NCBI GenBank assembly: GCA_016177775.1
Contig: JACOUQ010000031.1
Span: forward strand, 1 to 64,000
DNA length: 64,000 bases
DNA from: Geobacter sp.
GTDB lineage: Bacteria; Desulfobacterota; Desulfuromonadia; Geobacterales; Geobacteraceae
Reading direction: 5' to 3'
Under the pieces are notes generated by a model, which ran no database searches, was not told the origin of the DNA, and saw only the letters and a program-made list of their open reading frames with translations. The first letter of the stretch is position 1; the number at the start of each line of letters is the position of its first letter. Both the position numbers and the translations under genes were made by a program. Shown one piece after another: positions 34,280 through 45,323 of the stretch.

Positions 34280-34340
34280 AATTGTGATACCTCCCTGAAA
34301 ACAGACGGGGGGCTCCGCAGAGCCCCCATTGAACTTTAAA

Positions 34341-34916
34341 CTATCTGGAGATGATGGTGAATTCGGCCCGGCGGTTCTTGGCCCAGGCAGCATCTTCGTG
34401 GCCCGGGTCAGCCGGTTTCTCCTCGCCGTAACTGATTGTGGAGAGGTTCTCGGCCGGGACCCCCACGGTGACCAGGTAATTCAAGGCCGACTTTGCCCGT
34501 TTCTCGCCGAGGGCCATGTTGTATTCGTCCGAGCCCCGCTCGTCGCAGTGCCCCTCGATCTGCACCTTGACAGTGCGGTTCTTGAGAAGCCACTCGGCGT
34601 TTTTGTAGAGGATGTCGCGCGTGGTCTGGGTGAGAACATAGGCGTCAAAGTCGAAGTAGACCGGTGCCAGCGCTAACTCCGCCATGGGCTGGGCAGCTGC
34701 GGGCTCTTCTTTAACGGCGGCCTCCTTGATGGGCTGCTCGCGGACCGGTTCTTCCTTGATGACCGGTTTGGTTTCGGGTTCCACGGGTTTCGCCGCGGCC
34801 GGAGGGGTCGTCGGCGCAAGCGGTTCCTCGGTTTTCACAACTTCTTTCTTGGCGCATCCCGAGACAACGAGTGCAGCACACAGCAAAACCATCGAAACTA
34901 CTCCACCTTTACGCAT
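34341..34916 (-). CDS. pal: Peptidoglycan-associated lipoprotein Pal
   Basis: A 191-residue outer-membrane lipoprotein that links the outer membrane to peptidoglycan and works with TolB. The lipobox is VSGC (cysteine near residue 21). A proline/glutamate/lysine-rich tether follows (about 25-80), then an OmpA-like domain (about 85-190) with YFDFDAYVL and the peptidoglycan motif EGHCDERGSDEYNMALGEKR. GGAGAGGA precedes the ATG; the longer ORF start at 35021 is not supported. It has a strong promoter of its own. Confidence 0.95.
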   Translation of the reverse strand: MRKGGVVSMVLLCAALVVSGCAKKEVVKTEEPLAPTTPPAAAKPVEPETKPVIKEEPVREQPIKEAAVKEEPAAAQPMAELALAPVYFDFDAYVLTQTTRDILYKNAEWLLKNRTVKVQIEGHCDERGSDEYNMALGEKRAKSALNYLVTVGVPAENLSTISYGEEKPADPGHEDAAWAKNRRAEFTIISR

Positions 34917-35000
34917 CGTTCCTCTCCTTTGGCAAATGTTCGGGTGATGAAGCCCGGCCCGTGCGGGGTTGAAATCAGAGCATCCGCGAAAACGGGTCAC

Positions 35001-35028
35001 ATTATACAGCAGATGGGGCAAAATTCAA
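35001..35028 (-). promoter_or_regulatory. Promoter of pal-cpoB
   Basis: Minus strand: TTGAAT (35023-35028, 4 of 6), 16-base spacer, TATAAT (35001-35006, perfect). It allows pal and cpoB to be made independently of tolQRAB. The rest of the tolB-pal gap (about 170 bases) shows nothing else. Confidence 0.65.
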
Positions 35029-35087
35029 TAACAATTGATTAATGTTCTGGCAGCTCCAGCGGCTGTTTCAGGGGTTCCGGAATCCGG

Positions 35088-36374
35088 TCACCAGCGGGGT
35101 GACCAGGCCGGGTGCGAATCACTGCCAGCACCCCGCGATACGCGGACCTTGCCGGTCCCGTCGGCACGCATGACGTAGATCACGGATTTTCCCCCCTCTT
35201 TGGAACTGAAGGCGATGAAGCGGCCGTCCGGCGACCAGCGGGGGTGCTCGTTGCTCCCATCGGTGGTGAGCTGGGTGTCGTTCGTACCGTCCGGGTTAAT
35301 GGCAAACAACTGGAACCCCCCTGGCATCTGCCGGGCATACACGATCCTGTCTCCCTTTGGCGACCACCGGGGACTGACATTGTAATCGCCATGGGTTGTC
35401 AGCCTGCGCTGTTGCGAACCGTCGGCACTCATGACAAAGACCTGTGGCTTGCCGAGGCGGTCAGAAACGAAGGCGATCCGGCTGCTGTCCGGAGACCACG
35501 ATGGCGATATATCGATGGCGGGATTAGTGGTAAGGCGGGCGAGGGGCTTCCCCTCCTTGCTGACCAGATGAATCTCGGCATTCCCTTCCAGGCTCTGGGA
35601 GAGGGCGATGCGGTTTCCGTCCGGCGCCCAGGTAGCGGTGATATTGGTCCCGCGGGTGCTCATTCTGAGCTCCGCTCCGCTGGAAAGCTCGCGGCGATAG
35701 AGGTCGGGATTCCCCTTCTTGTAGGAGGTGTAGACCAACTCCCGGCCGTTGGAGGCGAAATCGGGATAGAGGTTGATGGAGCCGTTCCTGGTGAGGCGCA
35801 GCACATTGTGGCCGTCGTAGTCCATCAGGTGGAGCTCCTTTGCCTTGCCAGCGGCGGAGACATAGGCGATCTTACAGGTGAACGGCCCCTTTTCGCCGGT
35901 GAAGTATCGCATGACCTCGTCGGAAAAACCGTGGACCAGGCGGCGCATATCCTTATGCGAACCGGAGTACCGGTTTGCCGCCAGAAGCCGTCCGCGACCT
36001 ACCTCGTAGAGCCTGAACTCCATGGTGAGGCGGTCACCTTCGAGGGAATATGAGCTTTTCAGGAGCAGATCGGCGCCGCCGGCTACCCAGGACGCGAAAG
36101 GGGCGGCAGGGGTGGCGGTGGAAGCCGCAAGCCTCTCGGCCGCTGCCCTCTCCATGACTGTGAAGAGGCCGGTCAAAGTCATGTCGAAGCGGAAGACATC
36201 CTCCACTGCTTCATTTACATCTTGAAAGGCGGAACCCTTCAGGGAGGTGGCAGGGGCCACGGCAAGGACAAGCTGGCGCTTTCCCGCCGCAGTTACCTCG
36301 AGATACCCCTCCTGCGCGCTGCCGGCTGTGGCTGCCATGAGGAGGATAAATACCGGCATGAACCATCTGGTCAT
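35088..36374 (-). CDS. tolB: Tol-Pal system protein TolB
   Basis: A 428-residue periplasmic protein. A signal peptide (about 1-20) is followed by an N-terminal alpha/beta domain (about 25-165), then a six-bladed beta-propeller with repeated ATWAPDGNRIA, PSWSPDSSRIAF, PRWSPKGDRIVY and PRWSPDGRFIAF blades. It binds Pal and TolA. The start overlaps the tolA stop by 4 bases (ATGA), which indicates coupled translation. Confidence 0.96.
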   Translation of the reverse strand: MTRWFMPVFILLMAATAGSAQEGYLEVTAAGKRQLVLAVAPATSLKGSAFQDVNEAVEDVFRFDMTLTGLFTVMERAAAERLAASTATPAAPFASWVAGGADLLLKSSYSLEGDRLTMEFRLYEVGRGRLLAANRYSGSHKDMRRLVHGFSDEVMRYFTGEKGPFTCKIAYVSAAGKAKELHLMDYDGHNVLRLTRNGSINLYPDFASNGRELVYTSYKKGNPDLYRRELSSGAELRMSTRGTNITATWAPDGNRIALSQSLEGNAEIHLVSKEGKPLARLTTNPAIDISPSWSPDSSRIAFVSDRLGKPQVFVMSADGSQQRRLTTHGDYNVSPRWSPKGDRIVYARQMPGGFQLFAINPDGTNDTQLTTDGSNEHPRWSPDGRFIAFSSKEGGKSVIYVMRADGTGKVRVSRGAGSDSHPAWSPRW

Positions 36375-37111
36375 TTCTTGACAACCTCTTTGGGTTTGAA
36401 GATGAAACCTTGGACGAATTCGCGGTTGCCTGGCGGGGGAGGAAAGGTCTTTTCCGCGCGGCTTACGGCCAGGGCGACCACCTCCTCGAAGACCCGGTCG
36501 GTGCTCTTTTCCACCACATAATTTACCACCTTGCCGTTTCGGCCGATGGTAAGCCTGACCACCACCTCGGGATTTCTGGACTGATAGGAGATGTTGCCGT
36601 CCAAGGCGTTCTTCAGACGGGCCTGGATGTAATTCGCGTAATCGCTTCCCGCCTCCGTCCCCGTACCACCTGGCACGCCGGCTCGCTCGCGGCCGGACAC
36701 CCGCTTGCGCAAGTCATCCAGTGCGGCGCTTTGCCGACTCTCTTCCACTTTCCGCTGTATGCTCCTGATGCGGTCCTCGATCTCCCTGCCGCTCTCCTGC
36801 GGGGCGGCTTGCGGCGTAGGAGAGCGAAGGGATTTTGTCCCAGGCAGTGAAGGAGGCTCTGGTTGTCTCATCTCGGGGGACTTGGCCGGCGCCGGCGTCG
36901 GCGCGGCCGCCGGAGGAGAGGCGGGGCTTCCGGCCTGGGGGTAGGCAACCGGCAGGTTCACCACGTCCACGTAGTAGGTGACCTCCTGTTTCAGGGGAAA
37001 GGCCGGAAAGTGGTAGTAGACCAGAAAAAAATAAAGGGCAAGGTGAACGATGGCGGAAAGCGCGACCATCGTCCCCAGCCCGGTTTCTTTGCGGTATCGT
37101 CTGCGGATCAT
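36371..37111 (-). CDS. tolA: TolA/TonB-like energy-coupling protein
   Basis: A 246-residue inner-membrane protein that spans the periplasm and carries force from TolQR to TolB-Pal. It has one N-terminal membrane helix (about 14-36), a proline/alanine-rich region (about 60-110), a short charged helix (about 112-145) and a C-terminal TonB/TolA fold (about 155-240) with RNPEVVVRLTIGRNGKVVNY. It is much shorter than the roughly 420-residue E. coli TolA, with the long helical domain nearly absent. Between tolR and tolB, overlapping each by 4 bases. Confidence 0.85.
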   Translation of the reverse strand: MIRRRYRKETGLGTMVALSAIVHLALYFFLVYYHFPAFPLKQEVTYYVDVVNLPVAYPQAGSPASPPAAAPTPAPAKSPEMRQPEPPSLPGTKSLRSPTPQAAPQESGREIEDRIRSIQRKVEESRQSAALDDLRKRVSGRERAGVPGGTGTEAGSDYANYIQARLKNALDGNISYQSRNPEVVVRLTIGRNGKVVNYVVEKSTDRVFEEVVALAVSRAEKTFPPPPGNREFVQGFIFKPKEVVKK

Positions 37112-37527
37112 TTCTTGGAGATTGGCTCAGTCACCATTCCCAGGCGTTCGATTCCAGCTCCCTTGATTACGGCCATGGTCTTCACGACCTCGCCGTAGGG
37201 CACGCTCTTGTCGGCCTTGAGAAAAATCTCTTTCTTGGCGCGTTTCTCGAAGATGGCGGTGAGTTTCGTTCGCAGCTGGTCCGCCGGGACCTCTGCTTCG
37301 TTGAGAAAAACCCGGCCGCTGTTGTCGATGGAAACCACCACCGTCTGCTCTGTGGCTTCCATGGCCTTGGTGTCGGCCTTTGGCAGGTTGACCTCGACCC
37401 CCTGCTGCATCATCGGCGCGGTCACCATGAAAATGACCAGCAGCACCAGCATGACGTCCACCAGGGGGGTGACGTTGATCTGGGACATGGTGCCGCGGCT
37501 GCCGTCGCTTCTGCCTCCGATTTCCAT
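37108..37527 (-). CDS. tolR: Tol-Pal system protein TolR (ExbD family)
   Basis: A 139-residue protein with one membrane helix (about 20-40: VTPLVDVMLVLLVIFMVTAP) that carries the essential aspartate in PLVDVMLVLL. The periplasmic domain follows (about 45-135). With TolQ it forms the proton-driven motor that energises TolA. AAGGA precedes the ATG. It overlaps tolA by 4 bases. Confidence 0.95.
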   Translation of the reverse strand: MEIGGRSDGSRGTMSQINVTPLVDVMLVLLVIFMVTAPMMQQGVEVNLPKADTKAMEATEQTVVVSIDNSGRVFLNEAEVPADQLRTKLTAIFEKRAKKEIFLKADKSVPYGEVVKTMAVIKGAGIERLGMVTEPISKK

Positions 37528-37572
37528 TGTCTGTATCCTTGTCCGGGTGTGATTGCGCCGGTAGCAACCGGC

Positions 37573-38247
37573 CTACTTCCTGAAGGTGCGATGGACGATG
37601 TTCAGGAACTCGGTGGAAAAGCTGTCCATTTCAGCAATGATCACCCTGATCTTGTGCTGGAAGTGATTGTACCCCATGACCGCGGGAATGGCCGCCACAA
37701 GGCCGATGGCCGTGGCGATGAGCGCTTCGGCGATGCCGGGGGCGACAACGGCCAGCGAGGCGGAACCAGTCTGGCCGATCCCGCGGAAGGAGTTCATGAT
37801 CCCCCAGACCGTGCCGAAGAGCCCGATGAACGGGGCAGTGGAGCCGGTGGTGGCAAGGAAGGTGGTGTATTTTTCCAGGCGGGTGATCTCCGAGGTCGTG
37901 GCCCGGCGCAGCGCCCGGGCGATGTTCTCAATCCCCCCCAGCTCGGTGGTTACGATCCCTGAGGCCTCGTCGTTTTTCTCCTCCCGCTCCATCAGCTTTT
38001 TCATCTCGCCGTACCCTTCATTGAAAAGGACGCTGAGAGGGGAGTTGCCGAAGCGGTCAAGTTGGGCGCCTATGGCATCGAAGCGCTTCGTTTTCCAGAA
38101 AAAGTCGAGGAAACGCTCCGATTCATTCTTGGCCCGCTGGATGATGAGCAGCTTGTAGAATATGATGGCCCAGGAAACCACTGAAAAATAAAGGAGAACC
38201 GCAAGGACCCCCTTGACGACGTATCCGGTACCGGTGAAAAGTTCCAA
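37573..38247 (-). CDS. tolQ: Tol-Pal system protein TolQ (ExbB family)
   Basis: A 224-residue inner-membrane protein with three membrane helices (about 10-30, 130-155 and 163-190). The conserved channel region is TGSTAPFIGLFGTVWGIMNS with APGIAEALIATAIGLVAAIPA. The start is a TTG at 38245-38247: GGAGGT lies seven bases ahead and the protein then matches the family N terminus (ELFTGTGYVV). The ORF runs 127 codons further upstream without any family similarity. It is the first gene of the tolQRAB run. Confidence 0.93.
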   Translation of the reverse strand: MELFTGTGYVVKGVLAVLLYFSVVSWAIIFYKLLIIQRAKNESERFLDFFWKTKRFDAIGAQLDRFGNSPLSVLFNEGYGEMKKLMEREEKNDEASGIVTTELGGIENIARALRRATTSEITRLEKYTTFLATTGSTAPFIGLFGTVWGIMNSFRGIGQTGSASLAVVAPGIAEALIATAIGLVAAIPAVMGYNHFQHKIRVIIAEMDSFSTEFLNIVHRTFRK

Positions 38248-38286
38248 GGCGCGCACCTCCGAATGAAAATTTATCTTTTGTAGTAA

Positions 38287-38315
38287 TGCATACCCCCAAC
38301 CATGCGGCAAGTCAA
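38287..38315 (-). promoter_or_regulatory. Candidate promoter of tolQRAB
   Basis: Minus strand: TTGACT (38310-38315, 5 of 6), 17-base spacer, TATGCA (38287-38292, 3 of 6), 39 bases ahead of the tolQ TTG. Confidence 0.45.
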
Positions 38316-38357
38316 TCCGTAAAATGGATATTCCTGCATGAAGACGGGGTAGGTTGC

Positions 38358-39137
38358 TCAGTAATACTGCGGCTTGCGGTCCGGGAAGCAGGTGATCTGC
38401 TGCCGCCAGTTTTCCATAGCCGAGAAGTCGAGGGTCGCGGTCAGCTCGCAGTTCTCGTATCCCCCCTCGGCAAGAAACTCCCCCTTGGGGCCGATGATGA
38501 GGCTCTGGCCGAAGAAATCGAGCTTCCCCTGTACCCCGCAGCAGTTGGCGGCCACTACAAAGAGCTGGTTCTCGATGGCCCGTGCCTTGAGCAGCGCCCG
38601 CCAGTGCTCCTCGCGGGGCTTCGGCCATTCGGCCGGGACCACGATGATCTCGGCCCCCTCCACCGCCAACCGGCGGCAGAGCTCGGGAAAGCGGAGGTCG
38701 TAACAGATGAACACCCCTATCCGGCCGATGTGGGTATCCACCACCACCCAGGAATCCCCCCCATGGATGGAGCGGTCCTCCCCCATCAGAGAGAAGAGGT
38801 GGATTTTGCGGTACTTCCCGACTAGCTTCCCCCGGTCCAGGATATAGGCCGTGTTGCAGACCCTCTCCTCGTGGGGCTCCGGAAGGCTGCCTACTATCAC
38901 CATACCATGCTGGGCCGACAGCCGCCCCATCTCCTCCACCACCTCCGGCGTCCGCTTGGCCAGCTCATTGAGCCGCTTGTAATCATAGCCGGTCGACCAC
39001 ATCTCCGGGAGCACCGCCAGTTGGCAACCATCCGCCGCCACCCGCGCCAGCGCCTCCCGCGCATACTCCACGTTTGCGTCGACATCGCCGAGAGTGATGT
39101 TGAACTGCAGTGCCGCGACCTTTGCCGTGCGCTCCAT
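38358..39137 (-). CDS. Carbon-nitrogen hydrolase (nitrilase/omega-amidase family)
   Basis: A 259-residue nitrilase-superfamily hydrolase. The catalytic triad is visible: glutamate in LPEMWSTGYD, lysine in KYRKIHLF and cysteine in FICYDLRFPEL. The pattern resembles omega-amidases and YafV-type enzymes that hydrolyse alpha-keto amides formed from glutamine or methionine, but the substrate is not settled by sequence. GGAGG precedes the ATG at 39137; an in-frame upstream start lacks support. It diverges from hemW. Confidence 0.85.
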   Translation of the reverse strand: MERTAKVAALQFNITLGDVDANVEYAREALARVAADGCQLAVLPEMWSTGYDYKRLNELAKRTPEVVEEMGRLSAQHGMVIVGSLPEPHEERVCNTAYILDRGKLVGKYRKIHLFSLMGEDRSIHGGDSWVVVDTHIGRIGVFICYDLRFPELCRRLAVEGAEIIVVPAEWPKPREEHWRALLKARAIENQLFVVAANCCGVQGKLDFFGQSLIIGPKGEFLAEGGYENCELTATLDFSAMENWRQQITCFPDRKPQYY

Positions 39138-39165
39138 TCCGGCCTCCGTTGGAAAATTAAGCGCA

Positions 39166-39194
39166 ATTGTAGCCGTTAATCTGCCCCATTTCAA
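39166..39194 (-). promoter_or_regulatory. Promoter of the nitrilase-family gene
   Basis: Minus strand: TTGAAA (39189-39194, 4 of 6), 17-base spacer, TACAAT (39166-39171, 5 of 6), 28 bases ahead of the ATG. Confidence 0.55.
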
Positions 39195-39223
39195 TATGGA
39201 TAATTGTGGTGTATGTTATCTCC

Positions 39224-40369
39224 ATGCAGGTTTCTATTTATATTCACATCCCCTTCTGCCTGAAGAAATGCCTCTACTGCGACTTCAACTCCTTTGCCGA
39301 TGCGAAGGTAGAGCGGGAGGAGTATGTCGACCTGCTGGTGCGGGAGATGAAGCAACGGGCCGGGGAGTTGCCGGAGCCTGCGGAGGTGCCGACGCTTTAT
39401 TTCGGTGGCGGGACGCCGTCCCTTCTGCCCGTGGGGGAGGTGGCGCGGCTGATCGATGCGGCTGCTCGGCTGTTTCGCCTCGGAGCCGGAGCGGAGATTA
39501 CCCTGGAGGCCAATCCCGGCACGGTGACGCGGGAGAAGCTGGCCGGTTACCGGGCTGCGGGTGTGAACCGCCTATCCATCGGTGTTCAATCAGTTCAGGA
39601 TTCCCTTCTGGAGCGCATCGGCCGGGTCCATACATCCGCCGAGGCGGTTGCCGCGGTTGAGGCGGCACGGGCCGCCGGGTTCGATAATCTGGGGATCGAC
39701 CTGATCCATACCCTGCCGGGGGAAACCGTGGCGATGTGGGAGGATGACCTGCGCCGGTGCGTTGATCTCGCGCCCGAGCATATTTCAGCCTACGCGCTGA
39801 TTCTGGAAGAGGGGACACCGCTCCATGGGGAGGCGGAAAAGGGAGGGCTCGTACTTCCCGAGGAAGATGTGGCCGTGGCGATGCTGGAGCTGACGAGCGA
39901 CTTTCTGGTTGACGCGGGGTACGAGCATTATGAAATTTCGAACTTCGCCCAGCCGGGGCGGCGGTCACGGCATAACCAGGTCTACTGGAAAAGGGGGAGC
40001 TATCTCGGCTTCGGAGCCGGGGCTCATTCCCTGCTGCGCCGGGAAACGGGCGACGTGCGCTGGGGGAACGTAGAATCCCTTCCCGAATACCGGCGGCGGA
40101 TCAGCACTGGTCGCTTGCCGGATGATGAACGGCAGATTCTCTCTCCCCGCGAGGCCATGGCCGAGTATATGTTCCTTGGCCTGCGCCTGCTGGAAGGGGT
40201 GGACATGCGGGAGTTCTCCCGCGAGTTCGGCGCGACCGTGGCGTCGGTCTGGCCGGGGGTGGCCGATGGGCTTTGCCGCGATGGGCTTCTCATAGAGGAC
40301 GGTCCCTTGCTGCGTCTGTCCCGCCGGGGGCTCCTGCTGGCCAATCGGGTCTTTGCCGCCTTTCTCTGA
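39224..40369 (+). CDS. hemW: Radical SAM heme chaperone HemW
   Basis: A 381-residue radical-SAM protein related to HemN. The cluster motif is C-x3-C-x2-C (CLKKCLYC) in IHIPFCLKKCLYCDF; FGGGTPSLL and the HemN_C domain follow. It lacks the extra cysteine context of true coproporphyrinogen oxidase, so it fits HemW, which handles heme for insertion into target proteins. The ATG at 39224 gives the usual start; a GTG six codons upstream is possible, and neither has a clear ribosome site. Confidence 0.85.
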   Translation: MQVSIYIHIPFCLKKCLYCDFNSFADAKVEREEYVDLLVREMKQRAGELPEPAEVPTLYFGGGTPSLLPVGEVARLIDAAARLFRLGAGAEITLEANPGTVTREKLAGYRAAGVNRLSIGVQSVQDSLLERIGRVHTSAEAVAAVEAARAAGFDNLGIDLIHTLPGETVAMWEDDLRRCVDLAPEHISAYALILEEGTPLHGEAEKGGLVLPEEDVAVAMLELTSDFLVDAGYEHYEISNFAQPGRRSRHNQVYWKRGSYLGFGAGAHSLLRRETGDVRWGNVESLPEYRRRISTGRLPDDERQILSPREAMAEYMFLGLRLLEGVDMREFSREFGATVASVWPGVADGLCRDGLLIEDGPLLRLSRRGLLLANRVFAAFL

Positions 40370-40406
40370 AGGTCTTTGCGGCTTTTGGCCGATTCAGCAA
40401 AATCCC

Positions 40407-40435
40407 TTGACAAGGATGTTGATAGTGATTACCTT
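40407..40435 (+). promoter_or_regulatory. Candidate promoter of the hrcA operon
   Basis: TTGACA (40407-40412, perfect), 17-base spacer, TACCTT (40430-40435, weak). It lies directly upstream of the CIRCE element, which would overlap the transcription start. Confidence 0.45.
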
Positions 40436-40442
40436 TTTATTG

Positions 40443-40469
40443 TTAGCACTCGTTTCCAGCGAGTGCTAA
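40443..40469. promoter_or_regulatory. CIRCE element (HrcA operator)
   Basis: TTAGCACTC-N9-GAGTGCTAA, a perfect match to the CIRCE consensus, extended by one pair on the outside and one on the inside. HrcA, encoded directly downstream, binds this site and represses the operon; heat relieves the repression. Confidence 0.97.
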
Positions 40470-40491
40470 CTTATTTTAAGGGACATGGTTG

Positions 40492-41523
40492 ATGAGCGAA
40501 TCTCTGAACGAACGGAGCAAGCGGATCCTCGAAGCGATCATCGAGGATTACATATCCACCGCCGAGCCGGTGGGAAGCCGGGCGGTGCTGCACAGGCACG
40601 GTTTTGCCCTCTCTCCCGCCACTATCCGTAACGTCATGTCTGATCTGGAGGAGTGCGGTTTTCTCGCTTCCCCCCATACGTCAGCGGGCCGGGTCCCGAC
40701 CGCCAAGGCGTATCGACTGTACGTCGATTCCTTGTTGCAACTGCGCGGGATAGCCGAGGACGAGGAGGCGGCGATCCGCCGCCGGTGCAGCATCATCGGC
40801 AAGGACGTGGCGGAGATCCTCAAGGATACAAGCCGGACCCTCTCCACGATTTCCCATTACACTGGCATAGTCCTGGCCCCGCGCCTGGCGGCCAACATCT
40901 TCCGGCATATCGAGTTCGTGAAGCTGGGGCAGAGGCGGATTCTGGCGATCCTGGTCTCCGAGGGGGGGATCGTTCAGAACAAGATATTCGAATCCGATGC
41001 CGAGCTCTCTGCCGCCGACCTGGGCCGGATGTCCAATTACCTGAACGATCTTTTGCACGGCCTGACCATGGAACAGGTGCGGCGTCGAGTCCTGGAGGAG
41101 ATGCAGAACGAGAAGGTCCTTTATGACACTTTGCTGAAGAGTGCCTTGGAGTTTTCGGAGCAGGCTCTGGAGGACGAAGGTTCCGAGGTGTTCATCGAGG
41201 GGCAGGCCAACATCCTGGAGCAGCCGGAATTTGCCGATCTCGAAAAGATGAAAGAGATATTCCGGGCCTTCGAGGAGAAAAATACCTTGGTGAGTCTTCT
41301 CGACCGCTGCATGAGCGCGCGGGGGGTGAATATCTTCATAGGCGCCGAGAGCCGTTTGAGCAGCCTGGAAGGTCTGAGCATCGTCACATCATCCTTCAGG
41401 ACCGGCGCCAACACCCTGGGGGTGCTGGGGGTCATCGGCCCCACCCGGATGGGGTATGGCAAGGTCATACCGATCGTCGACTATACGGCGAAGCTGATAA
41501 GCAATCTACTGAATTCACAATAG
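40492..41523 (+). CDS. hrcA: Heat-inducible transcription repressor HrcA
   Basis: A 343-residue repressor. The N-terminal winged helix (1-75) contains [13 protein letters not shown] and [15 protein letters not shown]; the central GAF-like domain and C-terminal end [16 protein letters not shown] are typical. AAGGGA precedes the ATG at 40492 (a TTG one codon earlier is also in frame). It starts the hrcA-grpE-dnaK-dnaJ operon and controls it through the CIRCE site 22 bases upstream. Confidence 0.96.
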   Translation: MSESLNERSKRILEAIIEDYISTAEPVGSRAVLHRHGFALSPATIRNVMSDLEECGFLASPHTSAGRVPTAKAYRLYVDSLLQLRGIAEDEEAAIRRRCSIIGKDVAEILKDTSRTLSTISHYTGIVLAPRLAANIFRHIEFVKLGQRRILAILVSEGGIVQNKIFESDAELSAADLGRMSNYLNDLLHGLTMEQVRRRVLEEMQNEKVLYDTLLKSALEFSEQALEDEGSEVFIEGQANILEQPEFADLEKMKEIFRAFEEKNTLVSLLDRCMSARGVNIFIGAESRLSSLEGLSIVTSSFRTGANTLGVLGVIGPTRMGYGKVIPIVDYTAKLISNLLNSQ

Positions 41524-41534
41524 CGAGGTTTTTG

Positions 41535-42110
41535 ATGGAAGAGAACAAGCAGGGACAACCGGCCGGGGAACAGGAGCCGGTGGAGGAGCAGGCCCACCTG
41601 GAAATTGCGCAGGAAACCGCTGAAGACAGGACAAGGGAGCTGGAGGAGGCGCTGGCGGCCAAGGAAGCCGAGGCCCAGGCCAACTGGGACAAGTACCTGC
41701 GGGAGCGGGCCGACCTGGAGAATTACCGGAAGCGGGTCCAGAAGGAGAAGGAGGAGCTTCTCAAGTACGGCAATGAGAGCATTCTCCTGGAGGTCCTGCC
41801 GGTGCTCGACAGCATGGAGCAGGCCCTGGCCCATGCCGCGGAGGAAAACAAGTCCGCGGTCATCGAAGGGGTCCGCATGACCATGAACATGCTGGCTTCG
41901 GTCCTGAAGAAATTCGGGGCAACTCCCGTCGAGGTCGGGCGGGGTAGCGCCTTCGACCCGGCGCTGCATCAGGCCATGAGCCAGGTGGAGACCGCCGATG
42001 TCCCGCCCAACTCGGTGGTGGACGTTTTCCAGAAGGGGTACATGCTGAACGAGCGCCTGCTGCGGCCGGCCATGGTGTCGGTGGCTACTGCGCCTAAAGG
42101 CGGTGAATAG
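41535..42110 (+). CDS. grpE: Nucleotide exchange factor GrpE
   Basis: A 191-residue DnaK co-chaperone that releases ADP. A charged N-terminal stretch (1-25) leads to a long coiled coil (about 28-85), then the beta-domain with [20 protein letters not shown] and [21 protein letters not shown] lies six bases before the ATG at 41535. It starts 11 bases after hrcA. Confidence 0.96.
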   Translation: MEENKQGQPAGEQEPVEEQAHLEIAQETAEDRTRELEEALAAKEAEAQANWDKYLRERADLENYRKRVQKEKEELLKYGNESILLEVLPVLDSMEQALAHAAEENKSAVIEGVRMTMNMLASVLKKFGATPVEVGRGSAFDPALHQAMSQVETADVPPNSVVDVFQKGYMLNERLLRPAMVSVATAPKGGE

Positions 42111-42132
42111 TCCACTTTTTTTAAAGCCCCCC

Positions 42133-42161
42133 TTGTTTTTCACCTGGGCTGTGACTAGATT
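42133..42161 (+). promoter_or_regulatory. Weak candidate promoter before dnaK
   Basis: TTGTTT (42133-42138), 17-base spacer, TAGATT (42156-42161). It may give extra dnaK-dnaJ transcript without hrcA-grpE. No second CIRCE is present in this 83-base gap. Confidence 0.3.
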
Positions 42162-42193
42162 GAAAGGTACGGACAAATATAAAGGAGGAACCA

Positions 42194-44101
<1,908 letters not shown>

Positions 44102-44109
44102 AGAAAACC

Positions 44110-44187
44110 GGCTATAGGCTATAGGCTAAGGGCTAAGGGGAGAACCGCTTATATTCCCCTTATGCCTTTAGCCTTTTGCCTTTTGCC
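44110..44187. repeat. Long hairpin built of 7-base units (copy 3)
   Basis: The left arm is a run of heptamers GGCTATA-GGCTATA-GGCTAAG followed by GGCTAAGGGG; the right arm is CCCCTTAT-GCCTTTA, then GCCTTTT twice and GCC. The arms are complementary with scattered mismatches around a roughly 15-base loop. It fills most of the 100-base dnaK-dnaJ gap. It is the clearest member of the family at 1368-1428 and 31922-31980. Confidence 0.75.
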
Positions 44188-44201
44188 CAAAAGGGATTAT
44201 T

Positions 44202-45323
44202 TTGGCAAACGGCGACAAGAGAGATTACTATGATGTTCTAGGTGTCCACAAAAACGCCTCGGACATAGAGATAAAGAAGGCTTACCGGAAGCTGGCGATC
44301 CAGTATCATCCGGACAAGAACCCGGGGGACAAGGAGTCGGAGGAGAAGTTCAAGGAGCTCACCGAGGCTTACGAAGTCCTTTCCGACTCCCAGAAACGCG
44401 CCCAGTACGATCAGTTCGGCCATGCCGGGCTTGGTGGCGGAGGCTTTTCCAGCGGCGGGTTCGGCTTCGGTGGCGGCACGCCGTTCGGGGACATCTTTGG
44501 CGACATCTTCGGCGACATCTTCGGTGGTCCGCGGGAGAGGAGCCGTGGCAAGCGGGGGGACGACCTTCTCTACAACCTGGAGATCAGTTTCGAGCAAGCG
44601 GCTTTCGGTGCGGAAAAACAGATCGAAGTGCCGTATGCGAAACGGTGCGACAGCTGCAAGGGGAGTGGCGCCAAGGCAGGAACCGAACCGAAGGTCTGCC
44701 CGACCTGTCGAGGGGCCGGCCAGGTCCGTTTCCAACAGGGCTTTTTCAGTATCAGCAGACCTTGCAGCCATTGCAACGGCGAGGGGCGCGTAATCGAGTC
44801 CCCTTGTCCGTCCTGTCGCGGCACGGGAAGCGTGAAAGACCGCAAGAGTCTTTCGGTCAAGGTGCCGCCCGGAGTGGAAACCGGCACCCGCCTCAAGCTG
44901 TCCGGAGAAGGGGGACAGGGGATCAAGGGGGGAGCGAACGGCGACCTCTATATAGCCATTTCGGTCAGGGAGCATCCGGTCTTTGCCCGCGACGGCTATG
45001 ACGTGATCTGCGAGATCCCCATCAGTTTCGTGCAGGCGGCGCTTGGCTGCGAGATCGAGGTGCCGACCCTGGACGGCAAGGTTTCCCTGAAGCTCCCCGA
45101 AGGGACCCAGTCGGGCAAGGTTTTCCGCATGAAGGGGAAGGGGATAGCGGTTTTGCAGGGTTACGGCCGGGGCGACCAGCTGACGGTCATCAAGGTGGAA
45201 ACCCCCTCCAATCTCGGCAAGCGGCAGCGTGAGCTCCTGGAGGAATTCGCCAAAATCAGCGGCGAGGAGGTCCATCCGATGAAACGCAATTTCTTCGAAA
45301 AGGTCATGGATATACTGAGCTGA
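44202..45323 (+). CDS. dnaJ: Chaperone DnaJ (Hsp40)
   Basis: A 373-residue class I J-protein. The J-domain (6-70) has HPD in [10 protein letters not shown]; a glycine/phenylalanine-rich region follows (75-115). Four zinc-binding repeats come next: [32 protein letters not shown]. Then the C-terminal substrate domains. The start is a TTG with AAGGGA six bases ahead ([14 protein letters not shown]). The stop overlaps the next gene start by one base. Confidence 0.97.
   Translation: MANGDKRDYYDVLGVHKNASDIEIKKAYRKLAIQYHPDKNPGDKESEEKFKELTEAYEVLSDSQKRAQYDQFGHAGLGGGGFSSGGFGFGGGTPFGDIFGDIFGDIFGGPRERSRGKRGDDLLYNLEISFEQAAFGAEKQIEVPYAKRCDSCKGSGAKAGTEPKVCPTCRGAGQVRFQQGFFSISRPCSHCNGEGRVIESPCPSCRGTGSVKDRKSLSVKVPPGVETGTRLKLSGEGGQGIKGGANGDLYIAISVREHPVFARDGYDVICEIPISFVQAALGCEIEVPTLDGKVSLKLPEGTQSGKVFRMKGKGIAVLQGYGRGDQLTVIKVETPSNLGKRQRELLEEFAKISGEEVHPMKRNFFEKVMDILS

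Noticed and set aside
35112..36053. 313-codon open frame antisense to tolB
   Set aside because: Mirror of the tolB propeller repeats; the TolB call is firm.
38248..38628. 127-codon N-terminal extension of tolQ
   Set aside because: No TolQ similarity, runs into the nitrilase-family gene, and a good GGAGGT site favours the TTG at 38247.
44110..44187. CRISPR-like repeats or classical terminator between dnaK and dnaJ
   Set aside because: Units are only 7 bases, contiguous and arranged as inverted arms, with no spacers and no T-run after the stem.
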